NCBI GenBank assembly: GCA_920105625.2
Contig: OV050030.1
Span: 66,741,807-66,805,806 of the forward strand
Source: Clusia tigrina
Lineage: Eukaryota; Arthropoda; Insecta; Diptera; Clusiidae
DNA length: 64,000 nt
Direction: 5' to 3'
Shown: in pieces, positions 11,854-21,499 of the stretch
Position numbering within the stretch: position 1 is the first letter of the stretch
Layout: every line of letters begins with the position of its first letter
Notes under the pieces: generated by a model
Databases searched by the model: none
Seen by the model: only the letters and a program-made list of their open reading frames with translations
What the model was told of the DNA's origin: nothing
Made by a program: the position numbers and the translations under genes

Positions 11854-12885
11854 TGTAATATACTCGGGATAATGATCCGTTGGAATCCGTTCTTTATTCA
11901 CACACTTTCTTTAAGACCCGTGGCTTGACTGCCGATGACAATGTTTATGTTACCCCACGTCTCCACGGGTAATTTTTCATTGCTTGCCATCTGTCAAATT
12001 TCATTGAAAGCAATGGCAATGCCGTAGTGGTGGGCATTTTTATGTTATACCATCGCCATTTTAGAAATGGCATCGAAAGGATAGTATGCTGCGCGCGAGC
12101 GCTTGACTGCCACAAAGAATTGTACGATTTGTATGAAGAGGAAGAAAAAAGGAGAAAGCCTAGATTTTGGGTTAATTTTTTTTAGAGAAGCGATAAATGC
12201 ACGATTTGGAAGCTCATCTTTTGAAAGACATATTGTGGGAAGATGGCCAGGACTTTCAAAATTTCTCTATAATAAAATAAACGAGGCTCATGGATTAATT
12301 CTGCCGAGGATCCAGATTTTTCACTGTTTTGCATCCTTTTTTTCTCGGCAAGGTGCTGTGCGCAGATGTTTAATTTTTCTTTTCGTTTCGCATACATCTC
12401 GCTTCATTTCTTTTCCAATTTCTGGCCATGCATTGTTTTTTAAATTTGTCCTCTTATAATTAGGACTTCTGTAGTTCCATATCAATTCGAATTGTCGGTA
12501 TAATTAATTACTTTATAGATTTCAGTCGCGCACCTCTCCATATTTAGATGCTTACACTTTCACACTTGTAGAAAAATGAGAATCGGCTGTCAAACAGCAA
12601 AACTGACAGCTCAATTGCCAACTCTATGGTGGCAATACATGGAAAGCAATATGGCATAACATGAATTGCCAACCATGAGCAATGAGCGGTCTCGATTGGC
12701 AATTATTGCTAAAATTGACAATGCAATCAATGAAATATTGCCTGTCGAGACGCCCAGTTATGAAGTAGAGCTTACAGTGCCAAAGTTCATATAAAGCTTA
12801 CAGTACTACAGTTCATATAAATCTTACATTATAACTTATAATCTACTAATTACATAAAGTCATATGTCTAAAAGTATGCAATATT
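11854..12885 (-). repeat. gypsy 5' LTR, split by a nested DNA transposon
   Basis: LTR sequence runs 11854-11952 and resumes 12758-12885. The two halves rejoin exactly at the TTA duplicated by the nested insertion. Similarity to the left LTR ends at GTATGCAATA; the last about 25 bp of the expected LTR are missing or replaced. Confidence 0.8.
11953..12757. mobile_element. Harbinger-like DNA transposon nested in the gypsy LTR
   Basis: 805-bp insertion flanked by TTA on both sides (11950-11952, 12758-12760), the 3-bp duplication typical of PIF/Harbinger. Ends form an imperfect inverted repeat of about 45 bp (CCCCACGTCTCC on the left, GAGACGCCCAG on the right, then matching AATTTTTCATTG / CAATGAAATATT). 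Inside, the plus frame from about 12106 reads EEEKKRRKPRFW, like the start of a Harbinger transposase. The minus strand (12397-12182) reads like the end of a MADF domain (EMYAKRKEKLN...RLFYYREILKVLAIFP). Two opposed short remnants fit an internally deleted two-gene element. No intact transposase. Family assignment rests on the duplication length and these weak coding traces. Confidence 0.65.
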
Positions 12886-12981
12886 TATAAAATATGTGAG
12901 TCAGAAAGAAACTCTTTACAACAAAAACTCTTCTTAAAAAGAACTACTTAAAGTCGAAAATACTAGTCTAAAGATAGGAAA

Positions 12982-14400
12982 TGAACGGAAATCATCATCA
13001 AATATACAAAAGAGTTCCCTATAGAATATATAACAGACGGAGAGGAGCTTGTATTAGAAATGGAATGGATAGTGAAGAAAAATAGACCGAGCAAAAAGCG
13101 CAAAGCGGAGTCTCTTCTCCAGAAGAAAGTACAGAAATTGAAAATCTGGAATTTAAAAAAGAATGACCAGCCTTCTCCTATCATGATTACGAATGTTAGC
13201 AAATATAAAGATCTGCAAAGCATGCTTACGAAGCAATGGTGTTTAAAAAAAATAAATGTTTTTAACGGTGACAATTGTCACTAAATTCCTAGCTGAACGG
13301 AATTTGAACTGGTACTCATACGAAAATAAGAATCAGAGTAATTATAAAAAATTTGCACCACTCGTGCGGTACTGAACTTATTATTAGTGACGTGCAACGT
13401 CAGGGCTTCAAAGCATTAACTGCTACATATAAGTTCAAATCTAAAAGTAAAGAAAATCTCGATCTATTCATTTTATCTTTTGAACATAATGAGGATATCG
13501 ACAAGATATTCGCGATTAAGCAATAGTTAACACTGCGGCCACTCGATCAATTTCTTGCCCATCAAGTCGCAATACACTCATACTTTTTACAAACACATAT
13601 ATATTTTTAGTATTTGATCGTCGACTTGATTATCAATTTATGTTTCAAGCGGAGAATCAATTCGGCTTCCAATGATCTGTCAGCTGTTACGTGTCGGTAC
13701 TGAGTAATAAATGAAAAAAAACGGAAAAACCAGATTAAATTAAAAAAAAATGTATCAACAAAAGAAAAAAAAAGAAATGAGAAATTTAAAAATATATCAA
13801 CAAATAAAAAAGGAAGAAATGAGATTTGTAGGAATTCCCACTTGCTAGGTACCTCAGCGTGATACATAATTTCAAGCGCGGAGTTATTAATGTTATTAAT
13901 ACCATCGTGAACTTTTTTTAAAATACATGAAATAAAATAAAAATATAGATAAAACAATATATAATAAATGTATGATAAATAAAATATTTTATTATACATA
14001 CATATGTGACGACGGCATTTTGAAAATAAATTGAATACCATCTTGCCCATCAAGTTGAATGCAGCCTACGTCACAAGACGCGACTTAAACAGGCTTTGAC
14101 AGAGAATACATGTGAGTACTTGATGGGCAAGAAATTGATCGTGTGGCCGCAGTGTTAAATAGAAGATGTGAAGTCGTCTAAATTTATTCCTCAATGTAAA
14201 AGTTGCCAGGGATTTCGCCACAAGAAAAAATACTAAACTAAAAAAGTGCCAGGATGTGTAAAATGCTTAGAAATCAAACTGTTTAGAAATCAAACTGTGG
14301 CGGAACCCATGCTGCTAAGGGTATACAGAATGAAACTCGTTCTTCTTACACCCGAGTGCCATATGGAACCTTGAAAACGTAGAGGAAACACAAAGCAGAA
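12982..14400 (+). pseudogene. Jockey ORF1 (gag-like nucleic-acid-binding protein)
   Basis: 13060-13284 reads PSPIMITNVSKYKDLQSML then a Lys-rich segment. In shifted frames, SYENKNQ, a CSCGT-like block, GFKALTATYKF and LFILSFEHNEDIDKIF follow to 13526, and the frame is then cut by the TTAA-flanked insertion. After it (14159 on) come FIPQCKSCQGFRHKKKY and CVKCLEIK, a CCHC knuckle series. This order (RNA-recognition-like region then zinc knuckles) is that of Jockey ORF1 proteins. Several stops; not functional. Confidence 0.7.
13531..14154. mobile_element. Non-autonomous DNA transposon (MITE) with CACTG ends and TTAA duplication
   Basis: 624-bp element bounded by TTAA at 13527-13530 and 14155-14158. 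Termini are a 37-bp inverted repeat with one mismatch: left begins CACTGCGGCCACTCGATC, right is its complement ending GTGGCCGCAGTG. The word CTTGCCCATCAAGT inside the left terminus recurs as a direct repeat near 14043, giving a subterminal repeat. The interior is AT-rich with no transposase. A TTAA duplication is the piggyBac signature, but CACTG termini recall CACTA/Chapaev-type elements with 4-bp duplications. Superfamily left open. Confidence 0.85.
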
Positions 14401-14439
14401 CTTACGCACAAGTGGTTAGAAGCAAACGACAATCTCAAT

Positions 14440-16400
14440 TATGCCAACAAAATTAAAGTAATCACGGACTGTTAAAGCACCAAGAAGAACTGGAAATTTT
14501 ATTAAATAAAGAACCAATTCATGTTTGTTTAGTATCTGAAACACATTTTACCTCCCAATCATGTTTCACTTTTAAAAACCATATATCCAGATAACTGTGC
14601 AAGAGGCGGAAGTGCCATAATTAAAAAAATAAAAAAGCATAGACCCTAATGAAGAAGAATGAGGAGTAACATCTTCCAAACAACAACAGTCACTGTCAAA
14701 TTAACAATCAAAACATATCAATAACTGCTATCTACAGTCCTCCAAAACATTTGATATCATCTGCACAATATAAAAAACTAATAAAAATCCAAAAAAATAA
14801 ATGTATCAATTCAATGCGAAGCACACCCATTGTGACTCACGCATCACTTCAACAAAGGGGTGCGAGCTCTATAAAGTAGCTCTAGAACATACTGGCCAAT
14901 CGATCCTAATAAGCTCCTAGACCTTATTGACTGCTTTCTCACCAATAAAGTTTCAGAAAACTGTGTACAAATTGAAGAAAGTCATTATTTGAATTCAGAC
15001 CATTGGCCTATTTACCAAACTATTAGCGAAACGGTTATAAAAAGGAACAAGGACCGTATTTAACTAATAATTTGATAGACTGGAATTATTTTGAAGTACA
15101 GGGTGGCCCAAATAAGACCAGCTGATGTGAAACACAAATAACTTTTTTATTTTTTAACATAATTTATTTTTTCTTTTTGCAGATTATAACTGAACTCTTG
15201 GAAATTTAAAATGAATACGTACAGTCCACAACAACGCATTAAAATCATCGAATTTTATTATTCTTCTCAACGATCAATTGTTCTGACGCAGCGAAATTAT
15301 CGCCGTTTTTGAATGAAGCGCATTTCCATTTAAGTGGTTATGTGAATAAACAAAACTGTAGGTTGTGGGGCTCCAAGGGCAATACATCAGCATCAGTCAC
15401 ACAAAATCAGATGCACTGTTTGGTGCGGTGTTATGGCCACAAAAATCATCGGCCCATATTTCTTTGAGAATGAGGATGAAACGCCAGAAACGGTCTCCGG
15501 GGCTTCTTACAGAACAATGATCGACAACTTTTTGCGGCCAATGGTGGAGCAACATCCTAATTTGTGGTTTCAACAAGATGGAGCCACTGCGCATACTGCT
15601 AGGCAAACTATTGACATGCTGCGTGAAATTTTTGGTCAACGCAAAATTTCAAGAAATTCAGATTTCCCTTGGCCTCCTCGTTCACCAGATTTAACTGCGC
15701 CCGATTTTTTTTATGGGGATATTTAAAAGACAAAGTGTATGTTAACAAACCACAGACACTTGGACAGCTCAAGCAGAATATTCGAGACGAAATACGGCGC
15801 CTGCAACAAGAAACATTACGCCGTGTAATGCAAAATGCGCTAAAAAGAGCCAATGCCTGTATCGAGCAAAATGGTGGTCATTTGTCTGATGTCATATTTC
15901 ACACATAGTCACGTTAAATTTCCATAAAATGTATTTAACATATTAAAATAAATCATTTAAAAAAACCCGTTATTACAAGAGTTACACGTGTTTAACATCA
16001 CTAGGTCTCATTTGGGCCACCCTGTACTACTGAAAGACAATGTAGATCTTGCATATAAAATTCAAGCGCCGGACTAACTTGAAAATTATTGTTTTCACTT
16101 GGTTAAGCAAATACAAAATGCAGCTCAGTACCCCAACAGGAGATAACTATCCGAAAGAAATCATGGATCTTATAAATGTAAAAAGAAAGATCAGGAAAGG
16201 ATAGAATTAAATCTCCTATCTCCTATAGGTAAATAAAAACTAAACAAAGCTACTAAAAACTTAAAAAAGGAGATTCACCCAATTAAAAATAAATCAATCA
16301 AGAAACGCATATCAGCATTAACTGCTGATAAGAATTCAGATTATGGAAAACGACAAAGTACTTAAAGAAACCACCAATCATATCAGTGCGATAAAAATCA
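14440..16400 (+). pseudogene. Jockey ORF2, endonuclease part
   Basis: Blocks in order, each in its own frame: a short N-terminal piece near 14450-14540 with HVCLVSETHFT, the endonuclease motif, then PDNCARGGSAII (about 14595). Next AKHTHCDSRITSTKGCELYK (14818-14877) with the GxxN-like target region, then a LIDCFLTNKVSENCVQIEES-like segment and LNSDHWPIY (14995-15012) with the catalytic His/Asp pair. The mariner-like insertion follows. After 16025 come DNVDLAYKIQ-like and GDNYPKEIMDLINVKRKIRK segments, the linker before RT. RT itself is missing. No frame longer than about 60 codons survives. Confidence 0.7.
15099..16024 (+). mobile_element. IS630/Tc1-mariner transposon inserted in the Jockey LINE
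   Basis: 926-bp element flanked by TA (15097-15098, 16025-16026). Inverted ends start CAGGGTGGCCCAAAT on both sides and stay alignable for roughly 45 bp. The transposase gene runs from MNTYSPQQRIKIIEF (15211) to 15908. An internal deletion or shift near 15310 removes much of the N-terminal DNA-binding region. 15433-15726 carries IIGPYFFENEDETPE and WFQQDGATAHTA (second catalytic Asp) and RSPDLTAPDFF. A one-base shift near 15700 moves the rest into another frame (WGYLKDKVYVNKPQTL, to the stop at 15906). Ends look intact, the protein does not, so it could move only with a transposase supplied elsewhere. Confidence 0.85.
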
Positions 16401-16407
16401 GTAAATC

Positions 16408-16664
16408 ACATGGCTAACAAAAAAAAAAATCCAGCATATTCACCAGATTTAGCCCCGAATATTTCAGCAGCGAATATTTCTTTTACGAAATGGCTTGGCG
16501 GTAAGAGATTTGGGTCGAATGAAGAGGTCATCGATGAAACAAAAGCATATTTTGAGAGCCTCGAGAAATTGTATTATTTAGAGGGCATCAAAAATTTGGA
16601 GGAACCTTGGATCAAGTGTATCGCGCTAAAAGGAGACTATGTTGTTAACTTTTTTGACGAATAG
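16408..16664 (+). pseudogene. mariner transposase C-terminal fragment
   Basis: 84-aa frame starting NPAYSPDLAPN and continuing WLGGKRFGSNEEVIDET, LYYLEGIKNLEEPWIKCIALKGDYV and a proper stop. This is the last third of a mariner transposase, including the segment carrying the third catalytic residue region (SPDLAP). It starts roughly where the fragment at 6464-6928 stops, but the two lie 9.5 kb apart and I cannot show they were one copy. No inverted repeat found downstream. Confidence 0.8.
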
Positions 16665-16926
16665 TATTCTTCATTTCAATTTTCAGAGATTTATTGACCC
16701 GCCCTCGTTCTGGCAATGAGGCAAATCGGGTCTCGAAGCTCTTACCTTCATCAGATCTTCTATTTTTAGTAGCATTTTGAAAGTGGCTGGTAGTGCCTCT
16801 TGTGTTGTTATGTTATGTAGCCCGGTGCTTGCTCTGGCCTAGTTCATCTGCCCTCAAAATTTCTATACCCAGGAACCAAGCACAAGTGTATGTCATATCG
16901 TTCCGAATTCTACAATGTTTATACCC
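16665..16926. other. Unassigned sequence
   Basis: Moderately GC-richer stretch with no reading frame or repeat I recognise; may be an old transposon edge. Confidence 0.3.
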
Positions 16927-18020
16927 TTTACCTTTAAAAAAGCTAAATAGGGTATACTAAGTTTGTGCTTTTGAGAGGGGTTGCAATTTCAAGAAGGAGG
17001 CGTGGTAGGTATGAACATATACTCGTATATACAGATATGATCAGAATCACTTTCTAAACAATTTTTATTTTGTCCGTCCGTCTGCCGTCTCTCCGTCTGT
17101 GGCCACTTTTTTTCTAAACCGTTAGAGCTATCTTAATGAAATTTTGCAAAAGTGTAGCCTGCACAAAGATACACAACCAGATTGCTATATGGGCCGATTC
17201 GGACAAAGGCCACGCCTACCTCCCATATAAGGAACTTTTTCACCTTTTTTAAAATGACTATAACTTCGGTCCAATTGACGGAATCGTGACATTATTTGGC
17301 AGTTATGGAGATGTGGATCCTACTAAACACTGTGCAAAAAGTGGGCGGTATATATTAACTGCCACGCCCACTATTAGCAAATTAAGAGATTTACGGACGA
17401 AATTTTACGGGAAGGAACATGTGGACATTATAAAGCTATCTGCAACAAATGGGGCTGATCAGAGAAAAGGCACGCCCAGTTTTGATATAGAGAACTTTCG
17501 GGTCTAAAATTAAAATTAGCCTACCTATGCTCGTATTGATGCCAGCGGAATAAAAATTGGCAGAAACATACATGGGGTCCATAATAGTGTGTGTGCAGAA
17601 TATGGAAAACAATACAGCTGCCACGCCCACAATTAGCCAAAAATCATTACTGTGTTCCTATTAAAGATTTATCAATGAAACTTCACAGGAAGGTTGCGGT
17701 TACTAACATTAAACACCACACCAAAAATGGTTGTGTTATTTCTACAGCCACGCCCACTGTTGACATATTATAACTTGCGACTTATACAATATTTTTTGTC
17801 GAAATTTTATATTAGTGGTTATATTGACACTAGAAAGCCATACACAAGAAATGGGGTCGATATAATCATTTCAAGGTACCCTACCAAAAATTACTTTGAA
17901 TATGCTCCTAATGATGATTTATGAAGAAAACATTCTCATTGTTGAAGTCGCACGCACAAGAGAAGGTAAAGGGTATTTCGAAGTCGGTCTAACCCGACTT
18001 CAGACTTCTGTACTCGTTTT
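16927..18020 (+). repeat. GCCACGCCCAC modular repeat, copy A
   Basis: Starts near AAATAGGGTATACTAAGTTTGTGCTTTTGAG, passes a GTCCGTCCGTCTG simple-repeat stretch (about 17068-17100), and contains GCCACGCCCAC at 17361, 17620 and 17748. It ends with a hairpin at 17980-18001 (stems GAAGTCGG and CCGACTTC, 6-base loop) followed by AGACTTCTGTACTCGTTTT. The same end and modules recur at 29541-32450 and 44669-45150. The short frames inside are not coding: the same peptides appear on opposite strands in other copies only because the DNA repeats. Type of element unknown to me. Confidence 0.75.
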
Positions 18021-18239
18021 GAATGTGGATGTGCACTTACTAGCACTTGTATCGCTTACTGGCTATAGTGTAAATAATGATTTCCTTATTGGGTATCGTA
18101 TTCACTATAAGCCAGGCGGCTGGCCGCCATTTTTCCCAATGTATGGATTTACCTTTTAAAATTGGACTGGTACATATCTATATATTTAAACTGTTAGTAT
18201 AGGTGTAATTATTTCAAGTGCGGGTGTTTCAGTCCGCTT
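18021..18239. other. Unassigned sequence
   Basis: No gene or repeat recognised between the modular repeat and the following minus-strand LINE. Confidence 0.3.
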
Positions 18240-19640
18240 TAGCCGACTTGGAACCTTATTACATACTATGTTGTTTGGATGATTTTTAATCGTTTGAATA
18301 TAATTCAGGTTGAAATCATAGATTTCTTTTTTCAAGAGAGCTTTATTCAGTTCGTTGTGAATGTTGATATTCTTGATGAACCATTAGTAATGATTCTGAG
18401 AATTTTGGATTGTGCTCGTTATTTTGATTCTATATTGGAGTTTCTTGTACTATCCTATAATTGGCTCCCGTAAGTCCAACTTGGTTTTTTAATCGCTGTG
18501 TGCAAGAGTGTTTTGTATTCTGAACTCAATCTGTATTTTTTTTGCATAAGGCAATGTTATTAGCTATTAGCTGTTAATATCATAAGTTTTTTCTTGGTTT
18601 CGATGTGGCGTTTCCAAGACAAATGCCTATCTAGATGAATTCCTAAGTATTTTACTGCTTTTGCTTGCGGAACAGAAACATTATTTAGTTTTATAGTTAG
18701 ACATTTACTTTTTTTTAGAGTAAATGTGATCTGCGTACATTTTGATTCATTGACATTAATTCGCCAGTCTGCCAATCAATTTTCAACTAATACCAGATGA
18801 TCTTCTAAGCCACGAGATGCGATTTTGGGATTTGGGTGAATGTTAAGGATAACAGTGTCATTGGCGAAAGTTGCTGTGATTAAATATTTGTCAAAGCTTC
18901 ATTGTTGAAAAAGCATTATTATTTCTCACTTTAAAGTTTCTGGTCCTCAGATATGCTTTTATGTTCTTAATTTTAAAGATAAGCCTCTCGTGTCATACTT
19001 CGTCAAACGCCTGCGTCACATCTACAAATATGTCAGAATAATATTGATTTTATACAAATCCATTTTTTATTTCGTTTACTATTCGATGAGTCTCTTCTAT
19101 TGTGCTGCGGTGTTCGTGAAAGTCGAATTGGTGAAGGAGGAATAATTTCGAAGAGTTTTGACACGATAGACAGTAGGCTAATCAGTCTATAAGATGCCGA
19201 ATGGGACAGATCTTTTCCTAGTTTCTGAATCATTGATATAATTGACATTTTCTAGGGATTGGGAAAGTATCCTAAGCGAAGTAATCCATTAAATGACGAT
19301 GATGGCTATTTGCGGCAACTCCTTCATAATTTTTCCAGTAATGAGAGCTTTGTTAAGAGCAAGGTTTCATTTGTAATTTGACGATGAGAAAATTAAGTTA
19401 TTTTTAATTCGAGACGCGTTTGAAGTGAATACATCTCTTAAATGTTCTGCGAAAGCAGCATACTCTTCTTCATCACTTCTTGCCCATTTTCCGTTTGTTG
19501 TTCGAATGGGTGGAATTCCGTGCATATCCGATTTCATTATCGTAACAGTTGGTGAAAGATTTTTGAATATACCCATCCAAACTGCGCTCTGATTCTTGAC
19601 ACAAGGCTTTTCTCAGGTTTTCATTGGCAATGGGTTACTT
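18240..19640 (-). pseudogene. Jockey-clade LINE ORF2, reverse transcriptase part
   Basis: Read right to left: MKSDMHGIPPIRTTNGKWAR and EEYAAFAEHLRDVFT (19576-19367), ISMIQKLGKDLSHSASYRLI (19248 on; RT motif 1), STIEETHRIVNEI-like and FVDVTQAFDEV-like segments (19110-19000), ATFANDTVILN where the catalytic Ala-Asp-Asp is changed to ANDT (about 18870), then WRINVNESKCTQITFTLKK and VKYLGIHLDRHLSWKRHI (18775-18560) and KPSWTYGSQL (about 18480). Frames alternate and stops are frequent. Sequence from 19640 to about 20220 is probably the upstream part of the same element but is too decayed to call. Confidence 0.75.
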
Positions 19641-20429
19641 TCGTTTTCGAGTGTCCTTCTTTTTTCAGTCCGGAGAAGTTTTTGGGTGTCTAACGTTGTT
19701 ACAGTTGTTGTCAGGCTTGTACGAGGCGTGAAGCACAGGTTGTCTTAGGGTAGATCCAGTTCCAGAATAATGTCTATTTCTTCATTAGTTTTGAGATAAG
19801 GATTAAGATTGAGATAACCGTTAACGTATTTTCTGTATTTCAGCCAGTGGTTCTAAGGGTGTGAAATCGAATGTAGGAGTAACTGTTTGATGAAATATAT
19901 TATTGTAGGGGAGTTACCTGAATAGAGGGTTTAAATGGATTCCACTTTTAATTCCTCTCATTGTAGGTTTCTTGTAAATCCAAAATGAATAAAATCAGGG
20001 ATCTTGCTTGGCTCTGTTTGCTAGTCCGATGGTTGTCTAGCATCTAGGAAACTTGTGCCCAGTATAGAGAAAAAAGGGTTAACAGGGTCGTCCTCAGGGT
20101 AGCGATATGCATAATATAGTCCTATATTGGAACCTTAGCCTATACTATACCAAGATCGTTAGTGCGTGACGATGAGTCACATCCTGCTCGAGGTGACCCT
20201 GCCACTTACTGAACACAACTGATCTAGACTGGAGAGTCAATTAACACTCCCCCCCCTAATCCAGGGTGTTATGCGTGTCCGTGCCTAATGGATGTGTTTT
20301 GCAGTCAGGGTGTTATCCGCGTAGACTGTATTCGAACGGCGCCTCTTCGAAACCAGGCCGCATCGGGGAGTAACACAAAATCCACCTCGGTGCTTTGCAC
20401 CACACACTCAGAGTATGAGTTGCTGGCCT

Positions 20430-21480
20430 CCAGTCAGGAGACCATGGAAGCCGCGATGGCAAGACCACGTCGGCAAACAGTGAACCCACTGCTAGTACAT
20501 GCAGTGCAACAACAACAACACCTACAAAAACAAACATATCGGTAGCAGCGAAGAAGGAATCTAAGCCAAAACCGAAAAACCAAAATCTGAAGCAGCGGCC
20601 TGGAAAAGCCGGTACCAGAAAGCCTTCTTCATCCTAAGCAAAATTGCTAAGAATGTGGCGGAAGGGTCGGTACATGAGTTTGCCCAGGCGGACAAGGCCA
20701 AATACCAAACTGTTGTCAACGAATACGAGCAGTACCAAATCTCCCTCCCAGAAAAGGCGACGAAGCGAAACAGGTCACAGGATGTGACGTTTTCGGCTTC
20801 AAGGAGACATAAGATCCCCAAAACATCCACACCAACAGATGGTCCATCGAAGAGAACAAGGCGACCATATAGCGAAGTGGCTAGGGATGAGCTACATGTG
20901 GCATTCATCGATGATAGAAGTAAGAGGGGGAAGAAAGTCCTGGAGAAATGGGGGAGATTGAATCCAAATTGGCAGGGATGGTGATGGAACACCTCTCGTC
21001 CAATGCGGATGCTTCTCCCTCTAGCTTCGACTCCTCCAATTTGGTACGGGGATGTAGGGTGTTCAGGGGTGACGATCGGCCGTCGAAGGAACTCCTCGGC
21101 AAGTGCATAGCTAAGATTAGCGAAGCATGGGAAGGCTTAAGGCTTAAGCTGATACCGGCCGGGGATATCCCAAGACGACCGAGAGCCCTTATTTGGTTAC
21201 CCATACTAAAGCTCGAGGACGGGAAAGTGCTCCAGCTATTACAGCGGCAAAGCCCCAATATGCCAATGCACGACTGGGCGATCATCAATGACGAAGGTGC
21301 CCAGAAAACAAGCATGTCCCTGCTTCTGGCAATCAACTAGGAGTCCGTTGGTGTCCTGGAAGCTGCCGACTACAAAATGTGTTTTTGCGTTAGGTACGCC
21401 AAATTAAAAATTTTCCGCACGACCGACTCGGATGAGTTGGAGGAGGCGACGCGGATGAGTTGGAGGAGGCCAGCAAGATT
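20430..21480 (+). pseudogene. LOA-type ORF1
   Basis: Pieces at 20430-20545, 20655-20984 (EFAQADKAKYQTVVNEYEQY; Arg/Lys-rich) and 20948-21340 lie in different frames. The last reads LIPAGDIPRRPRALIWLPIL and QRQSPNMPMHDWAII, which I associate with a domain found in LINE ORF1 proteins (DUF4780-like). A TAG at 21338-21340 interrupts it, and the same frame continues VLEAADYKMCFCVRYAKLKI past the stop. Function by analogy: RNA binding and particle formation. Confidence 0.65.
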
Positions 21481-21499
21481 CCAGAGGACACAGACGTTC

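Larger units (their letters stand above)
7076..12885 (-). mobile_element. Ty3/gypsy retrotransposon (K02A2.6-like pol), degenerate, both LTRs present
   Basis: Element read on the minus strand from the right LTR (12885-11854) through PBS, gag, protease and pol to the left LTR (7335-7076). LTR ends are TGTTA...TTACA in sense. The left LTR is preceded in sense by a purine-rich tract (GAGGGGCA, plus about 7336-7345). Order is gag-PR-RT-RNaseH-IN with an Asn-rich extension after integrase. Stops in gag and a frameshift at the PR/RT junction disable it. The 5' LTR is split by a DNA transposon (11953-12757), and its outer end is shortened relative to the 3' LTR: similarity stops near 12885, where Jockey sequence starts. 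No target duplication could be confirmed. Confidence 0.85.
12887..16408 (+). mobile_element. Jockey-clade LINE, split by two DNA transposons
   Basis: After removing insertions at 13531-14154 and 15099-16024, the plus strand reads as a Jockey-type non-LTR retrotransposon: ORF1 gag-like, then ORF2 starting with an endonuclease domain, ending near 16408 where mariner sequence takes over. The RT half is absent, so the element was truncated at its 3' side or cut by later insertion. Many stops and shifts. The insertions give a relative order: the LINE came first, then the two DNA elements. Confidence 0.75.

Noticed and set aside
6464..16664. One mariner copy split between 6464-6928 and 16408-16664
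   Set aside because: The two pieces meet at the same part of the protein, but 9.5 kb of several independent elements separates them and no shared flank supports a single origin.
17896..18159. Peptide with GYFEVGLTRLQTSVLV recurring at 32325 and on the minus strand at 44591
   Set aside because: It spans the terminal hairpin of the modular repeat. Frames around it break in other copies, so it is a repeat artefact and not a conserved small protein.
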